From Kalmanozyma brasiliensis GHG001 (lineage: Eukaryota; Basidiomycota; Ustilaginomycetes; Ustilaginales): 64,000 bases of DNA. The notes beneath the pieces were generated by a model that searched no databases, was not told where the DNA came from, and saw nothing but the letters and a program-made list of their open reading frames with translations. The position numbers and the translations under genes were made by a program. Position 1 is the stretch's first letter. Every line of letters begins with the position of its first letter. Positions 49,101 to 58,283 of the stretch are shown one piece after another. The stretch spans positions 1 to 64,000 of the forward strand of contig NW_015961989.1 of NCBI RefSeq assembly GCF_000497045.1, read 5' to 3'.

Positions 49101-50601
49101 ACACTTTGGCAGCTGCATGCACGCGTCTCTGTTCGGAGATCCAAATTTGACCGAGGAGCGAGGAGGCGGCTGGCTGGCTCTCTGAAACAGCAGAGTTGAC
49201 GCTGGCGACACTTCCAACAACGCCAAAGCTGCTCGAAAAGAAGCCGTCGGCGCAGGGGCAGGTCGAGACTGAGACGGAAATGCCAGCTTGGGCTGGGTAC
49301 GATGCACGGGACTTTGACTCACCTTCCCAAAATGCGACCTCGACGTCATCGGGCCATACGTCCTGGTTCTTGCCGTTGCCGGTTGAGGCTGTTGCGCTGC
49401 CACTGAGGCTGCCCTTTCGACTGTTGGACGACTTGCCCGCTGCAGTTTTGCCATCCGAGCCCTTCTTGCCGCCGCGAGGCTGCGACTGCGACTGCACCTG
49501 CTGCATGGCTTCGGAACCCGCAGCACGTGCCGGTGCACTTTTGGGCGGCTCTTCGCCGCCAAACGCCGGCAACCCAAGGTTCGCCGTGAGGTGAGCAATG
49601 TGGCTTGCATGGTCCACCGCCGTGAGCGATAGACGCCGACTTCGACAGGGCGAGATGCTTGACTGCACCGATGCCGGTGTCTGCAGTCCAGCTCCGACGC
49701 TGGAGCCGAAAGAGAAATTCGAGTGCTGCTGGTAGGCGAACATGTTGGGCGGAGTCTGTTGTGGCATGGAGCCGTGCTGCAGCTGGGCCGCCTGTTGAAC
49801 AGCGCGCTCAGGGGTAGCATCGACCAGTGACGTACGACGTCTCTTGGCATCGTCAGCTGCACCGTCAAAGGGAGTCGGTGTGGGGCTGCTTCCTGACGAT
49901 ATGCTGACGGTGAGGCGGGGCGGTGACATGAGGAAGCCGCTTCCTGACATGTCGTGCGGGCCTATGCTCATGTCTCCGACCGTGTACGAATGAGCAGCGC
50001 CATGGTAGGAGAAAGGAGCAAAGGGATCCACAGATAGACTCATGCTCCTAGGTCCGACGTTGGGGCCCATCATGCTGGAATAGTCTGACCAGGTCGGGTC
50101 GATCTCGGTCGAGTGAATCAACGGCTGAATGCTGTGACGACGTCCCGAGTTCACGTCAAGACGTGAGCGCAGCATCGAAGCATAGGATGACGCCGGATAC
50201 GAAGTGGTGGGTCGTTTGTCCAGAGTGGAACTGACATCCCCATAGGCAAAGGCAGCCTGCATCTCCGCGCTCGCGTAGCCAAGCTCGAGCGCCTGAGCAA
50301 GCGACGAAGCATCGCCGCCCATGTCGATATCCATGGTGCCGGGTGCGTTATACGCAAACACAAGGTCGGAGCCGTCCGTCGAGTGAAGTGACATTTTCGG
50401 ATCTTCGTTCTGAACGACAGACGCAAAGGCCGTGCCAGCGGCATGTAAAGATGTTTGGTGAAAATGGAGGGGATCAGTGGTCATGTTGTTGTCCGGGGTA
50501 TGCAAGAGAGACGAGGCCGATGAGGTCGCAGCGGAGCAGATAGGTGAAGAGAAGAGGTGCTGAAGGTCCCCAAAAGGAGAGTGAGACTGGTCGATGGTCA
50601 T
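46101..50601 (-). CDS. TEA/ATTS domain transcription factor (AbaA/Tec1/TEAD family), two exons
   Basis: Exon 1 is 50601-49323 and exon 2 is 48631-46101, giving 1269 residues with an exact frame. The splice rebuilds a full TEA DNA-binding domain at about 414-477: DVWPDDVEVAFWE joins ALRLIPKLGRRKV, followed by GKPCGRNELIADYIERKTNK and RSRKQVSSHIQVLK, matching AbaA/Tec1 and TEAD helices. The first 413 residues are Ser/Pro-rich. A middle region, about 598-925, resembles in motif order the YAP-binding fold of animal TEADs (TSVTTVYSHGKRVLSLVE against the TEAD SFGKQVVEKVE strand; FATDFCADFLSRNHPVNVYS; VTIIQELVV; VVLVVAWDLECV). The last 340 residues are Pro/Gly-rich with DNA-proximal low complexity. 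Family members control morphogenesis and conidiation or filamentation. An upstream region of 2.9 kb fits a developmental regulator. Confidence 0.9.
48632..49322 (-). other. Intron of the TEA gene (691 nt)
   Basis: The donor is GTGAGT directly after GGGAAG (from 49322 downward) and the acceptor is CAACAG ending at 48632. It is a phase-1 intron: the G from exon 1 plus CG from exon 2 gives the Ala of WEALRLIP. It interrupts helix 1 of the TEA domain. It is long for this window; an additional unseen exon inside is not needed for the domain. Confidence 0.85.
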
Positions 50602-53467
50602 GTGCGTTGCTAAACTGTTTTTGAGGTCAAGGGATGGCGTTGGACAGGCTCCAGCGCGAGACAGTACCTACGTGCCGGGCAGTGTTGAGTCGAGGCTGAT
50701 CAGATGGAGCTGGGTTGACACGAGCTGAGTGAATAGAGTGCCGGTGCGATATCTGGTGCGTTGAGGAGCTGAGAGTGATAAGCGGGAGCGTGGCAAAGGT
50801 CAGAGTCGTGACCGGACGTATCCGATGCTGGCTGTCGCGATGCAAAGCTGATGATGGATACTGCAATGATCAATGCAGTCGAATGTCGAAGAGTGAAAAG
50901 GACAGCCTTGCTCGTGGTGGAGAATAAGACGAGGAAAGAGGATGAGATTGCGAAGGAAGGGGGATGGACAACGAACGAGTACCTTATAAGGAGGAATGGA
51001 ACTTGCCAGAACAGGCATGTCTCGAGCAGCTGAAGCTGATCTGCAAGAGATGTGGATCTTCAGCACAGTGTTCGAATTGCCTCGATGTACCTCAAGAGTG
51101 CCTCTGTGTGCTTCTCGGTCAGTTCAATTGACGCTGAAGGAAGCGATGCGCCCTCGTGATAGAACGCGACAACGCAGGGGCGATCTCCAGCAGAGCAGTC
51201 ACCAGGGGCGTACATGAAGGTGAGCTGATCGTGTCGTGTTACGAGGCTCAACTATGCAGGAGGGTTGGCGGGAGTGATTATGCTGACTGCTGCGCACGAG
51301 GGCTTGCAGGAGGGGAGAAGGGAGAGAATTGCAGGCAGTAAATGCGGGGTGCAAGGGGTCACGTTAATGCATTCGGGTCGTTGAGATAGGCGAGGCGCTC
51401 TGCAAACAACACCTGCAGCCTCATGATACTTCTCCTTACACTTGGGTGCTCATGACACGGTGTGTCTCCTTTGATTGCCTGTGAACTTCGAACAGAAGAA
51501 GAAGTGGTAGCAGCTGCTCTGGGGCTATGGAAAAATGTCTCGTCTTCTTTTACGGGTTCAACTATTCGTTTAGGTGCACCTGCTTTCCGCAGCTGCCTTG
51601 CCTTCAAATGGGCATGGCTTGACCAGGCACTGTCATCGATCGATCGACGGCGCCGCGATCAGCCATAAGAGATCGAGCTTGGTGCAAAATGGCTCGAGGG
51701 ACGAAGCGAGGTTGTTTCTCAGAGGCGGCAGCATGGGGTATCTGCAAGCTGACAGGAGAGGGCAGAACCCGAAACACGAATAAGCCTTTCAGGGTCGATC
51801 TGGGCTCATGGAAGGAGCATATCGACAGTAGGCAAACGTGTCTCACTGCGAAGCGGCGTGGGTATGGCTTTTCTGCCAAGCCGCAGGCATACGAGAAACA
51901 GATCGAGGAGGACAAGGAGAAATAAGGTGGCTGCGACAGCCCAGCTGCACGCCTCTCGCTTAATCCTTCGTTGGATCTGAGCTGGATCTTGGCGGCGTGA
52001 GAGACCATGCTGCTGTATACATCTGCACCGGGCTGCTCAGACTCGACAGTGATGCAAGCTGCTCGTATTGAGCATGACGGAGAGATTTTCGGTCCCCTGT
52101 GCAGGGTGCATGATCGCGAGGGGCTTGCCTAAGCGACACGTCGGGACGTCGCCATCTCTTGACGCCACACGAGTACTCAGTTCAATGCGTGCAAAGACCG
52201 CTAAGCTCGAAACACGACCTCTGTGTGCCGAGATGCTGGCAGCGGCAAGAGCTGACGTAAGTCCTGGTAGAGACCCAGCAAGGCACGATGGTCGTCATGG
52301 ATAGTCGGTGACTGATCGCCTTTTCGCTCTCGAGCAATGTCGCGCGTCAAGACTTCAGTGACCGGTCCAGTGCGTGCAAATAGGGAGCATCTCCGCCAGA
52401 CGCTTAGGGGACCGCAAGAAAAGTGACAGGTCAAAGAGCTCACATCCTCACTGTTGCATGTATGCTGATCTGCAGTCGCACATTCCATGCTGCAGATCAA
52501 TGCTCGAACAAGGTTGAGCTGCAGGAGATCTGTACCACTGCGAGTGGGCTTGCCTCTTGCATCACAGCATTTCGTATCGCAGGGATGTCAAACGTGGCGT
52601 GACTCTTTATGTGACTCGCCGATCCTCATGCTTGTCCGAGGCCGCAAACAAGATAGAGGAGAATTGTTGAGACCCCGCTGAGCGCCTCGACAGATGCCGG
52701 CAGCTGACCCCTATGCATGCTCGACAAGGCTTCCTGTGAAGGTGTAAAGTGGGCGTCACCTAGTAGAAACGAGGCTGTGAGGCGAGCTGCAGGCGATGCA
52801 GCAAGCAGCGCCTCCCCCATCTTTGCTGTCGGGAAGCAAGGGGTAAATTGACAAGCGAAGCCAGCTCATCAAGACCAACACTTTTTGCGCCTCCTCTTGA
52901 CGCGTCTCGTACGCGTCTCGCCTTCTACTTGAGAGCCGCTACATCGATCCATCTGCCATCGAAGCAAGGCCTTGCACCTCGACTGATGGTGTGTGAGATG
53001 CCAGCATCTTCCTCGCCTTCTTTGTGTTGCATGACTTTACCGAGTCGACTTGTCAACGTGAGAGGCCGAATTGGACAACTCACATTCCTGCATTCCTCCC
53101 TTTTTGGCATCTCAGTCATGGCTTGTCACGCCAAGCGGCCGAGAAGCCACGAGGACAGCGTATGGCCATCGAAAGACGCCTTTGCCCGATCTCGATTGCA
53201 GCTCACGGTGAGGCTCTTTCTGAAGTGATGCTGCGCTCCTCGCAGTCTCAAGCCGACCGTCGTGTTCTGAGATACAGGAACTTAGCTGTGACTTCTTTGC
53301 GAATGATTTTTGGTGCCTCCTTTTTTACGCTTCTTTTTGGTCTCTATTTTTGAGTGTGAACAAAACTCGACTCGCCAAGTCTGATCGCGACTGGACCCTG
53401 AGTTCTCACCGTCCTCGAGTCGCTCAGCTGCCACCACCACCACCATTACTGCCTTTCAAGGTGATCA
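50602..53467. other. Long intergenic region (2.9 kb) upstream of the TEA gene
   Basis: This separates the divergently oriented TEA factor and APC15-like genes. Several short open frames on both strands (the longest ATG-started is 134 codons, 51604-52008 minus) have no recognisable motif. No tRNA, repeat or transposon is visible to me. An extended regulatory region or long 5' leader for the TEA gene is the simplest reading. Confidence 0.5.
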
Positions 53468-54208
53468 ATGTCGTACCTGCCGCCGATCACGACGCTGTGG
53501 GAGCACGCCTCCCATCCATCAAAGCGGGCGTGGTCGCGCTCGCCTTCGCCCACGCACGATCCGTCCCCGTCCACCGCGGCAGGACCTTCCACCCTCCCCC
53601 CAGCCCGCGCAGCGGCCATCCAACGGCGTCTCATCCGTCAATCTACACGCGGGGACCATCTCCCTGCCCGGACACGCAGCGCAGAACACGCACGAACACT
53701 CCGAGCGCTCAAAGGCTACCCACCCATCGGCAGCACTGCCGACGCAGACCAGCTCAGCGACCTCGAGGAGTCGATCGAGGTGGCCAAGTACCAGACTGTG
53801 CGCTTTGGCGAGCGGTACATCGTGCAGATTGGTCGGAGGAGGACGATGCGCGAAGAGGAGATGAGTGAGGAGGATGATGGGAGACGAACAGCGATGGATC
53901 CTACGATGGCGAGTGGGATGGAAGCGGGCATGACGGCTGAGGATGAGTCGATAGCGGAACCAGAGCAGGTGCTTGCGGGAATGACGGTGCCGGTGCCGGC
54001 AGAGCAGGAACGGAGACAGGTGGCGGTCGAGGCGGAAAGGAGAGCAAGAGATGCGGAAGCTGAGGCGAATCGGGCAGCGGCGGCGGCAGAGGCGGCGAGA
54101 AGCCAGGCGGAGAGGCAGGCGGCGTTCCAGGAGGAAGAGGATGCGGTCGATTTGGATGGTGATGTCGAGGATCTGGATGAGGGCGAGGACGAGGTCGACT
54201 TTGATTAG
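53468..54208 (+). CDS. Acidic-tail protein, possibly APC15/Mnd2 subunit of the anaphase-promoting complex
   Basis: A 246-residue protein. The start (MSYLPPITTLWEHASHPSKR) has the short motif with an LW pair seen at the N-terminus of APC15 proteins. The middle carries LKGYPPIGST and FGERYIVQIGRRRTMREEE, comparable to the APC15 pattern of a PIG-type motif followed by an acidic tract. The C-terminus is an Ala/Glu/Arg-rich helix (VEAERRARDAEAEANRAAAA), then a strongly acidic tail (VDLDGDVEDLDEGEDEVDFD). APC15 helps turn over the mitotic checkpoint complex on the APC/C. The resemblance is weak and short, so this is a hypothesis; the gene itself is well supported by ATG context and composition. Confidence 0.7.
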   Translation: MSYLPPITTLWEHASHPSKRAWSRSPSPTHDPSPSTAAGPSTLPPARAAAIQRRLIRQSTRGDHLPARTRSAEHARTLRALKGYPPIGSTADADQLSDLEESIEVAKYQTVRFGERYIVQIGRRRTMREEEMSEEDDGRRTAMDPTMASGMEAGMTAEDESIAEPEQVLAGMTVPVPAEQERRQVAVEAERRARDAEAEANRAAAAAEAARSQAERQAAFQEEEDAVDLDGDVEDLDEGEDEVDFD

Positions 54209-54698
54209 TGCTGACCAATACATACAGAAGACACTCACCGTTGCACCGCCTCCAGCTGTCTGCTCTGCTCATACACTGTACGACAGCATGCATCACGTTC
54301 TTTCATATCCGTCCGTGTATGAGCATAGTAAGTGTTGCAGAGGGCAACTAGGACGAGCTGAGGAGCGAGAAGTGTGAATTTCCTTCGAATGTTAATCCGC
54401 GGCCGTGTCGGAAGACGAAATTCCAGGCGCACAGACCGATGGCTGTGCGGATTGGGGATTGGAATTGCGAGCCATCCACGATCGACTCTCTCCACACACA
54501 CGCTCGCTCCATCAACCAACCCTTCTTCCACCACCGTCTCCATCTCTCATCTCTGCATATCCGACATTCAGCCTGCACTAGAGATCGAGTCATTCAGTGC
54601 GGCATCCACAACCCATCTTCTTCCGCTCAGGTATCAAATCCTTACCATAGCCCAGCACTTGAAAGGGATCTCGTCGCAAAGCACCACATCTCTGCAAG
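54209..54698. other. Intergenic region upstream of ARPC2
   Basis: This 490-bp spacer holds the 3' end of the APC15-like gene and the ARPC2 promoter, with a CT-rich leader near 54480-54600. Nothing else is recognised. Confidence 0.55.
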
Positions 54699-55631
54699 AT
54701 GATCCTGCTCGGCACGGAGAACATCATCATTCGCGATGTGTTGACAGAAAAGTTCGAGCGACCCGCCTCGGTCGATCAGACCTTCACCGACTTCGATGGC
54801 GTCGCATACCACCTGGAATCGACATCCAAAGCGGGGCCACTCACCCTCTCGATGGACATCCGATGCTGGTCCGAGCTGGTGCAAGCTGGTGCTCTCGATG
54901 TGCTGAAGCGCGAGTACGGCTCTTGGATCCGCGATAGCGTCGAGCCGGAGTACAGCGTCACTCTTGAGTTTGATTTCGCCAAGGTGCCCGCGGCAGGACC
55001 GGAACGCGATGCCCTGATCGCCAACGTCTCGCTGCTCAAGCGCAATGCCATGGCTGCTCCCTTCGAGCGAGCGTTCGCGATGCAGAAGCAGCTCGAAGAG
55101 GCTTCGCAAACCGACATGCCCAGCAGCGGAACCGAGATCATGCCCATCAACTACCGCGACGACGAAGCGATCTACATCATCCCGTCGCACGACCGCGTCA
55201 CCGTCGTCTTCACCACCACGTTCAAGGAGGAAACGGACAAGGTGCTGGGCAAGGTGTTTCTGCAGGAGTTTGTGGATGCGAGACGTCAGCCCTCCATCCA
55301 GACGGCACCCCAGGTAATCTACTCGAACCGCGAACCACCGCTCGAAGTGCGCAACGTCCAGGGTCTCAACCGCGGCGAAGACGTGGGCTATGTCACCTTC
55401 GTCCTCTTCCCGCGACACTTTAGCACCGCCGAAGTCGCAGCAGGCACCATCTCGAGGATCCAACTCTTCAGGGACTACCTGCATTACCACATCAAGTGCA
55501 GCAAGGCTTACATGCACAGCAGGATGAGGCATCGCGTGGCAGAGTTCCTCAAGGTGCTCAACAGAGCCAAGCCCGAGCTGGCTGAGAAGGAGAGGAAGAC
55601 GGCTTCCGGAAGGACTTTCCGTCGTGCATAG
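54699..55631 (+). CDS. ARC35: Arp2/3 complex subunit 2 (p34, Arc35)
   Basis: A 310-residue protein of the expected ARPC2 length. It starts with MILLGTENIIIRDVL and contains the two alpha/beta modules: SVDQTFTDFDGVAYHLESTS and LKREYGSW in the first, and VTVVFTTTFKEETDKVLGKV FL plus QEFVDARR in the second. It ends with RDYLHYHIKCSKAYMHSRMR and the long C-terminal helix FLKVLNRAKPE. ARPC2 with ARPC4 forms the core that holds Arp2 and Arp3 on the mother filament during branched actin nucleation at endocytic patches. Convergent with the following gene, 113 bp apart. Confidence 0.95.
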   Translation: MILLGTENIIIRDVLTEKFERPASVDQTFTDFDGVAYHLESTSKAGPLTLSMDIRCWSELVQAGALDVLKREYGSWIRDSVEPEYSVTLEFDFAKVPAAGPERDALIANVSLLKRNAMAAPFERAFAMQKQLEEASQTDMPSSGTEIMPINYRDDEAIYIIPSHDRVTVVFTTTFKEETDKVLGKVFLQEFVDARRQPSIQTAPQVIYSNREPPLEVRNVQGLNRGEDVGYVTFVLFPRHFSTAEVAAGTISRIQLFRDYLHYHIKCSKAYMHSRMRHRVAEFLKVLNRAKPELAEKERKTASGRTFRRA

Positions 55632-55744
55632 ACGTCCAATTGCAATGCTCAGATTGTCATCATGGATCGTGGTGTGTGCAGAGTGCGGGTATACATTGCC
55701 GAAGCAGGAGTGACTACAAGTACAATTGACTGGAGTCGTGGGAT

Positions 55745-56692
55745 CTATTCGATGCGGATCGATTCGCCAGGAGCCAGCTGTGTGAGCGTACAGCTCTCGC
55801 TCTGCTCCGGATAGCGATCTTTGACCAACCTCTGTGCCAGTTCCAAACCGAACACCTCTCTCCTGAGCATCCGACCAACGATGCCCTCTCCTTTCTTATT
55901 CTCATCATGTGTAGCTAGCACCACATCCGGCCTCCACGCGGGTATCAGCTCCAACACGTTCGGAAAGCCGCACGCCACGATACCGATCAGAGGTAGCGTC
56001 TGTCGGTCGAAGCTGTGGATCAGCACACGTTTGCCCTTCCCAGCCTCCTTGAGCTCTTCTGGCAGGGAAGTGGGTGTGACGCCATGTGGCGAGTATAGGA
56101 TGTCTACAGGCTGCTCGCCGTTGGAACATGAGACCAGGATGCCGCCGTGCAGCTTGTTCCATGCGGGACTCACCGCCCAGTCTCTCGCTTTGAGGTGCTG
56201 AATGGCTATCCCCTCTGGCAACACTTCGCCCTGGTCTGTACCCTGGCGAAATGCATACGAAGAGAGGTTGACGACCTTCTCAGAGTCGAGCCCGAGCTTG
56301 AGCCCCCGCAGCGCAGACAGCGAGTCGCCCGTTGTAAAGACCATCACCCGCCGAAGCACGGCTAGCGACTCCGCATCTGTCACAGTCTGAGGATGAACAT
56401 GATCGCTGAACGGATGACTGAAGAGGATTGCGTCTATCTGTCCGCCTTGTGTGTGCAGCCACCTGTCGAGCTGGACGATCGAGGCAAAGGCGGCGGGCTC
56501 GATGCGCGTCTGGCGCGAGAAGAGCGGCGAGCCGTCGATCTGCGGTGTCGGATCTAGCCAAGGATCCAGTAGGAGGTTGTAGAAGGCAGCATGACTGCTA
56601 CTGTGCGCATCAGGGTGCTTCCGGGTCGACCTTGGCAGACGGACAAGCCACGAGGTGTCGCCGTTGAGCTTGTGCAGTTCGACGGCTGTCAT
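55745..56692 (-). CDS. Metallo-beta-lactamase-fold protein with altered zinc motif
   Basis: A 315-residue single-domain protein with the MBL-fold order: LLLDPWLDPTP, then ILFSHPFSDHVHPQTV in the place of the HxHxDH motif, followed by ILVSCSNGEQPVDILYSPHG and the C-terminal VVLATHDEN. In the zinc motif H93, D97 and H98 are kept, but the second His is F95. The usual Asp ligand strand reads YSPHGV. This pattern occurs in a broad group of MBL-like proteins of unknown activity, so the reaction cannot be named and zinc binding may be partial. The ATG at 56692 is the natural start. Confidence 0.8.
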   Translation of the reverse strand: MTAVELHKLNGDTSWLVRLPRSTRKHPDAHSSSHAAFYNLLLDPWLDPTPQIDGSPLFSRQTRIEPAAFASIVQLDRWLHTQGGQIDAILFSHPFSDHVHPQTVTDAESLAVLRRVMVFTTGDSLSALRGLKLGLDSEKVVNLSSYAFRQGTDQGEVLPEGIAIQHLKARDWAVSPAWNKLHGGILVSCSNGEQPVDILYSPHGVTPTSLPEELKEAGKGKRVLIHSFDRQTLPLIGIVACGFPNVLELIPAWRPDVVLATHDENKKGEGIVGRMLRREVFGLELAQRLVKDRYPEQSESCTLTQLAPGESIRIE

Positions 56693-57216
56693 CTTGACGT
56701 TCTATGTTGGCTCGACTGCAGCGCAGATTCCGTTACGAGTCGTCTATGAGTGGGTCATGAAGCGACTTCCTTCATGCTGTCCTGGCCTTTTGTTGATGCG
56801 ACGCTCGCACGAGATGATGGAAGGATCAACGAGAGGCTCGGGAGCGAGTGGGTCATGAGTGGAAATCAAGGGTTTAATGTTGCCAAAGCACACTGACGTT
56901 GCTGAGCTGCAGGTGTGCACAGACGCGAGTTGTGGAGGCGAAACTCAGCCAAAAAACAGCGCTTTGTGGCGTGTGACTTTGCTTGGTACTGACTCGAGCC
57001 AGAGTCACCTTTCCTCGTCCACCTCCTGCTCAGCTTGACAGACCCGTACAGTAAAGATCAGTCACACGAGTGCTTATCACAATCTACAACGCGCTCGTAG
57101 CTTCTTCTTTCAGCACTATCATCACTGACACCAGAAAGATCGCGGCACAACGAACATCTGGCCCTCGGCAAGGAAATAATTCCTATCATCTCGCTCAGCG
57201 ACCTTCAAACACCTGC
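56693..57216. other. Intergenic region between MBL-like and F-box genes
   Basis: This 524-bp spacer separates two divergent genes and should carry both promoters. The F-box frame is open upstream of 57217 through an alternative start at 57070 that gives no sensible sequence. Confidence 0.5.
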
Positions 57217-58098
57217 ATGATGTCGAACCTCCTTCAAAGCGTGCTCAGCTCGCGGCTTGCCAATGCGACGCTTGGCGGCTCCTCCAGCGAATCCTCCTCC
57301 GAGAGTCCTGCAAAGGAAGGACTCAACGACTGGGAGCAAGTCGACACAGACGAGGAGCTGGTCGCCGTTCAATCCGCTACCGGCACCCCACTTGAGCGCA
57401 GTCGACCCGCCTCGCCCACCCGCGCGCACTCCTCGTCGCGTCTCGCGGTCGAAACAGACACAACCGACTTTGACAGCGACACAGCCTCCTCCTCCAAGCC
57501 GTCAAGCCGACTTCGTAATGATGTCTCCAAGAAACGCTCCTCTGCGAAACGCAGCAAGACCGACCCCCTCCGTGCGTTCACCTCCGAGATCGCGCAGCAC
57601 ATCTTCCTCCAACTCCCCGTCGAGTCGCTTCTATCCTGTTCCGGCGTAAGCAAGCGTTGGCGTCGCTCAGCGACCCTCAACTATTGCTGGTATCGTCACT
57701 ACCAACATGCTTTCTCCGCCACCGACTCGTCGCTACCCGCACTCCCGGCATGGGGCAGCGGCGGCGCCAAATGGACGCGCCGCGAGAGCAAGACCGATTG
57801 GAAAACCCAGTTCGGCCGCCAGAAGAGGATCGAAGCGAGAGACGCAGCGAGGGCCGAATCGCTCCCTGGGTCTGGGACGACCACCCCTTCGAGAACGCAG
57901 AAGATGCAGGATGCGGGGATTCTGACGACCCACGAGGCGAGAATGCAGCAGTGGAAGCAGGAGGAAGAAGCGCAGTGGACCAAGCAGGAGATGCGCGATT
58001 ACTACAAGGCCGGTGCGAAGGGAGGGAAGTTCAAGGGGAAGCGGGAGAAGGGTGGAGTCAAGACTGGCGCAGCGGGCGACGGAGGGTTGTGGGAGTGA
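57217..58098 (+). CDS. F-box protein
   Basis: A 293-residue protein with an F-box at about residues 115-160 (FTSEIAQHIFLQLPVESLLS, CSGVSKRWRRSATLNYCWYR), the Skp1-binding module of SCF ubiquitin ligases. A Ser-rich N-terminus carries an acidic NDWEQVDTDEELV stretch. Downstream there is no WD40 or LRR domain; instead the C-terminal half is basic and helical (SKTDWKTQFGRQKRIEARDA, MQQWKQEEEAQWTKQEMRDY) and ends in Lys/Gly-rich sequence. It recalls the small Pof10/Mfb1-type fungal F-box proteins, but I cannot name a substrate. Two ATGs, 57217 and 57220, are adjacent; either could start. Confidence 0.85.
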   Translation: MMSNLLQSVLSSRLANATLGGSSSESSSESPAKEGLNDWEQVDTDEELVAVQSATGTPLERSRPASPTRAHSSSRLAVETDTTDFDSDTASSSKPSSRLRNDVSKKRSSAKRSKTDPLRAFTSEIAQHIFLQLPVESLLSCSGVSKRWRRSATLNYCWYRHYQHAFSATDSSLPALPAWGSGGAKWTRRESKTDWKTQFGRQKRIEARDAARAESLPGSGTTTPSRTQKMQDAGILTTHEARMQQWKQEEEAQWTKQEMRDYYKAGAKGGKFKGKREKGGVKTGAAGDGGLWE

Positions 58099-58283
58099 GT
58101 GGCAGCAACACTACTACAGCAATGTAACTTCACGATCAAAGTTTGCGTACCTTCAGAATACCCATATGGCTCCTTCCGATTGCTGCACTCGTCTTCTCTG
58201 TGTGAAACGATGCTGATCAAACGTGTGAAAGTGTCTGCGAAAGTTGAAGGCAATGTTATGGTTCTACAGACTGAACGACGAGT

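Noticed and set aside
51604..52008. A 134-codon ATG-started minus-strand frame in the long TEA upstream region
   Set aside because: It has no motif, signal peptide or neighbouring context. It could be real but cannot be supported from the sequence.
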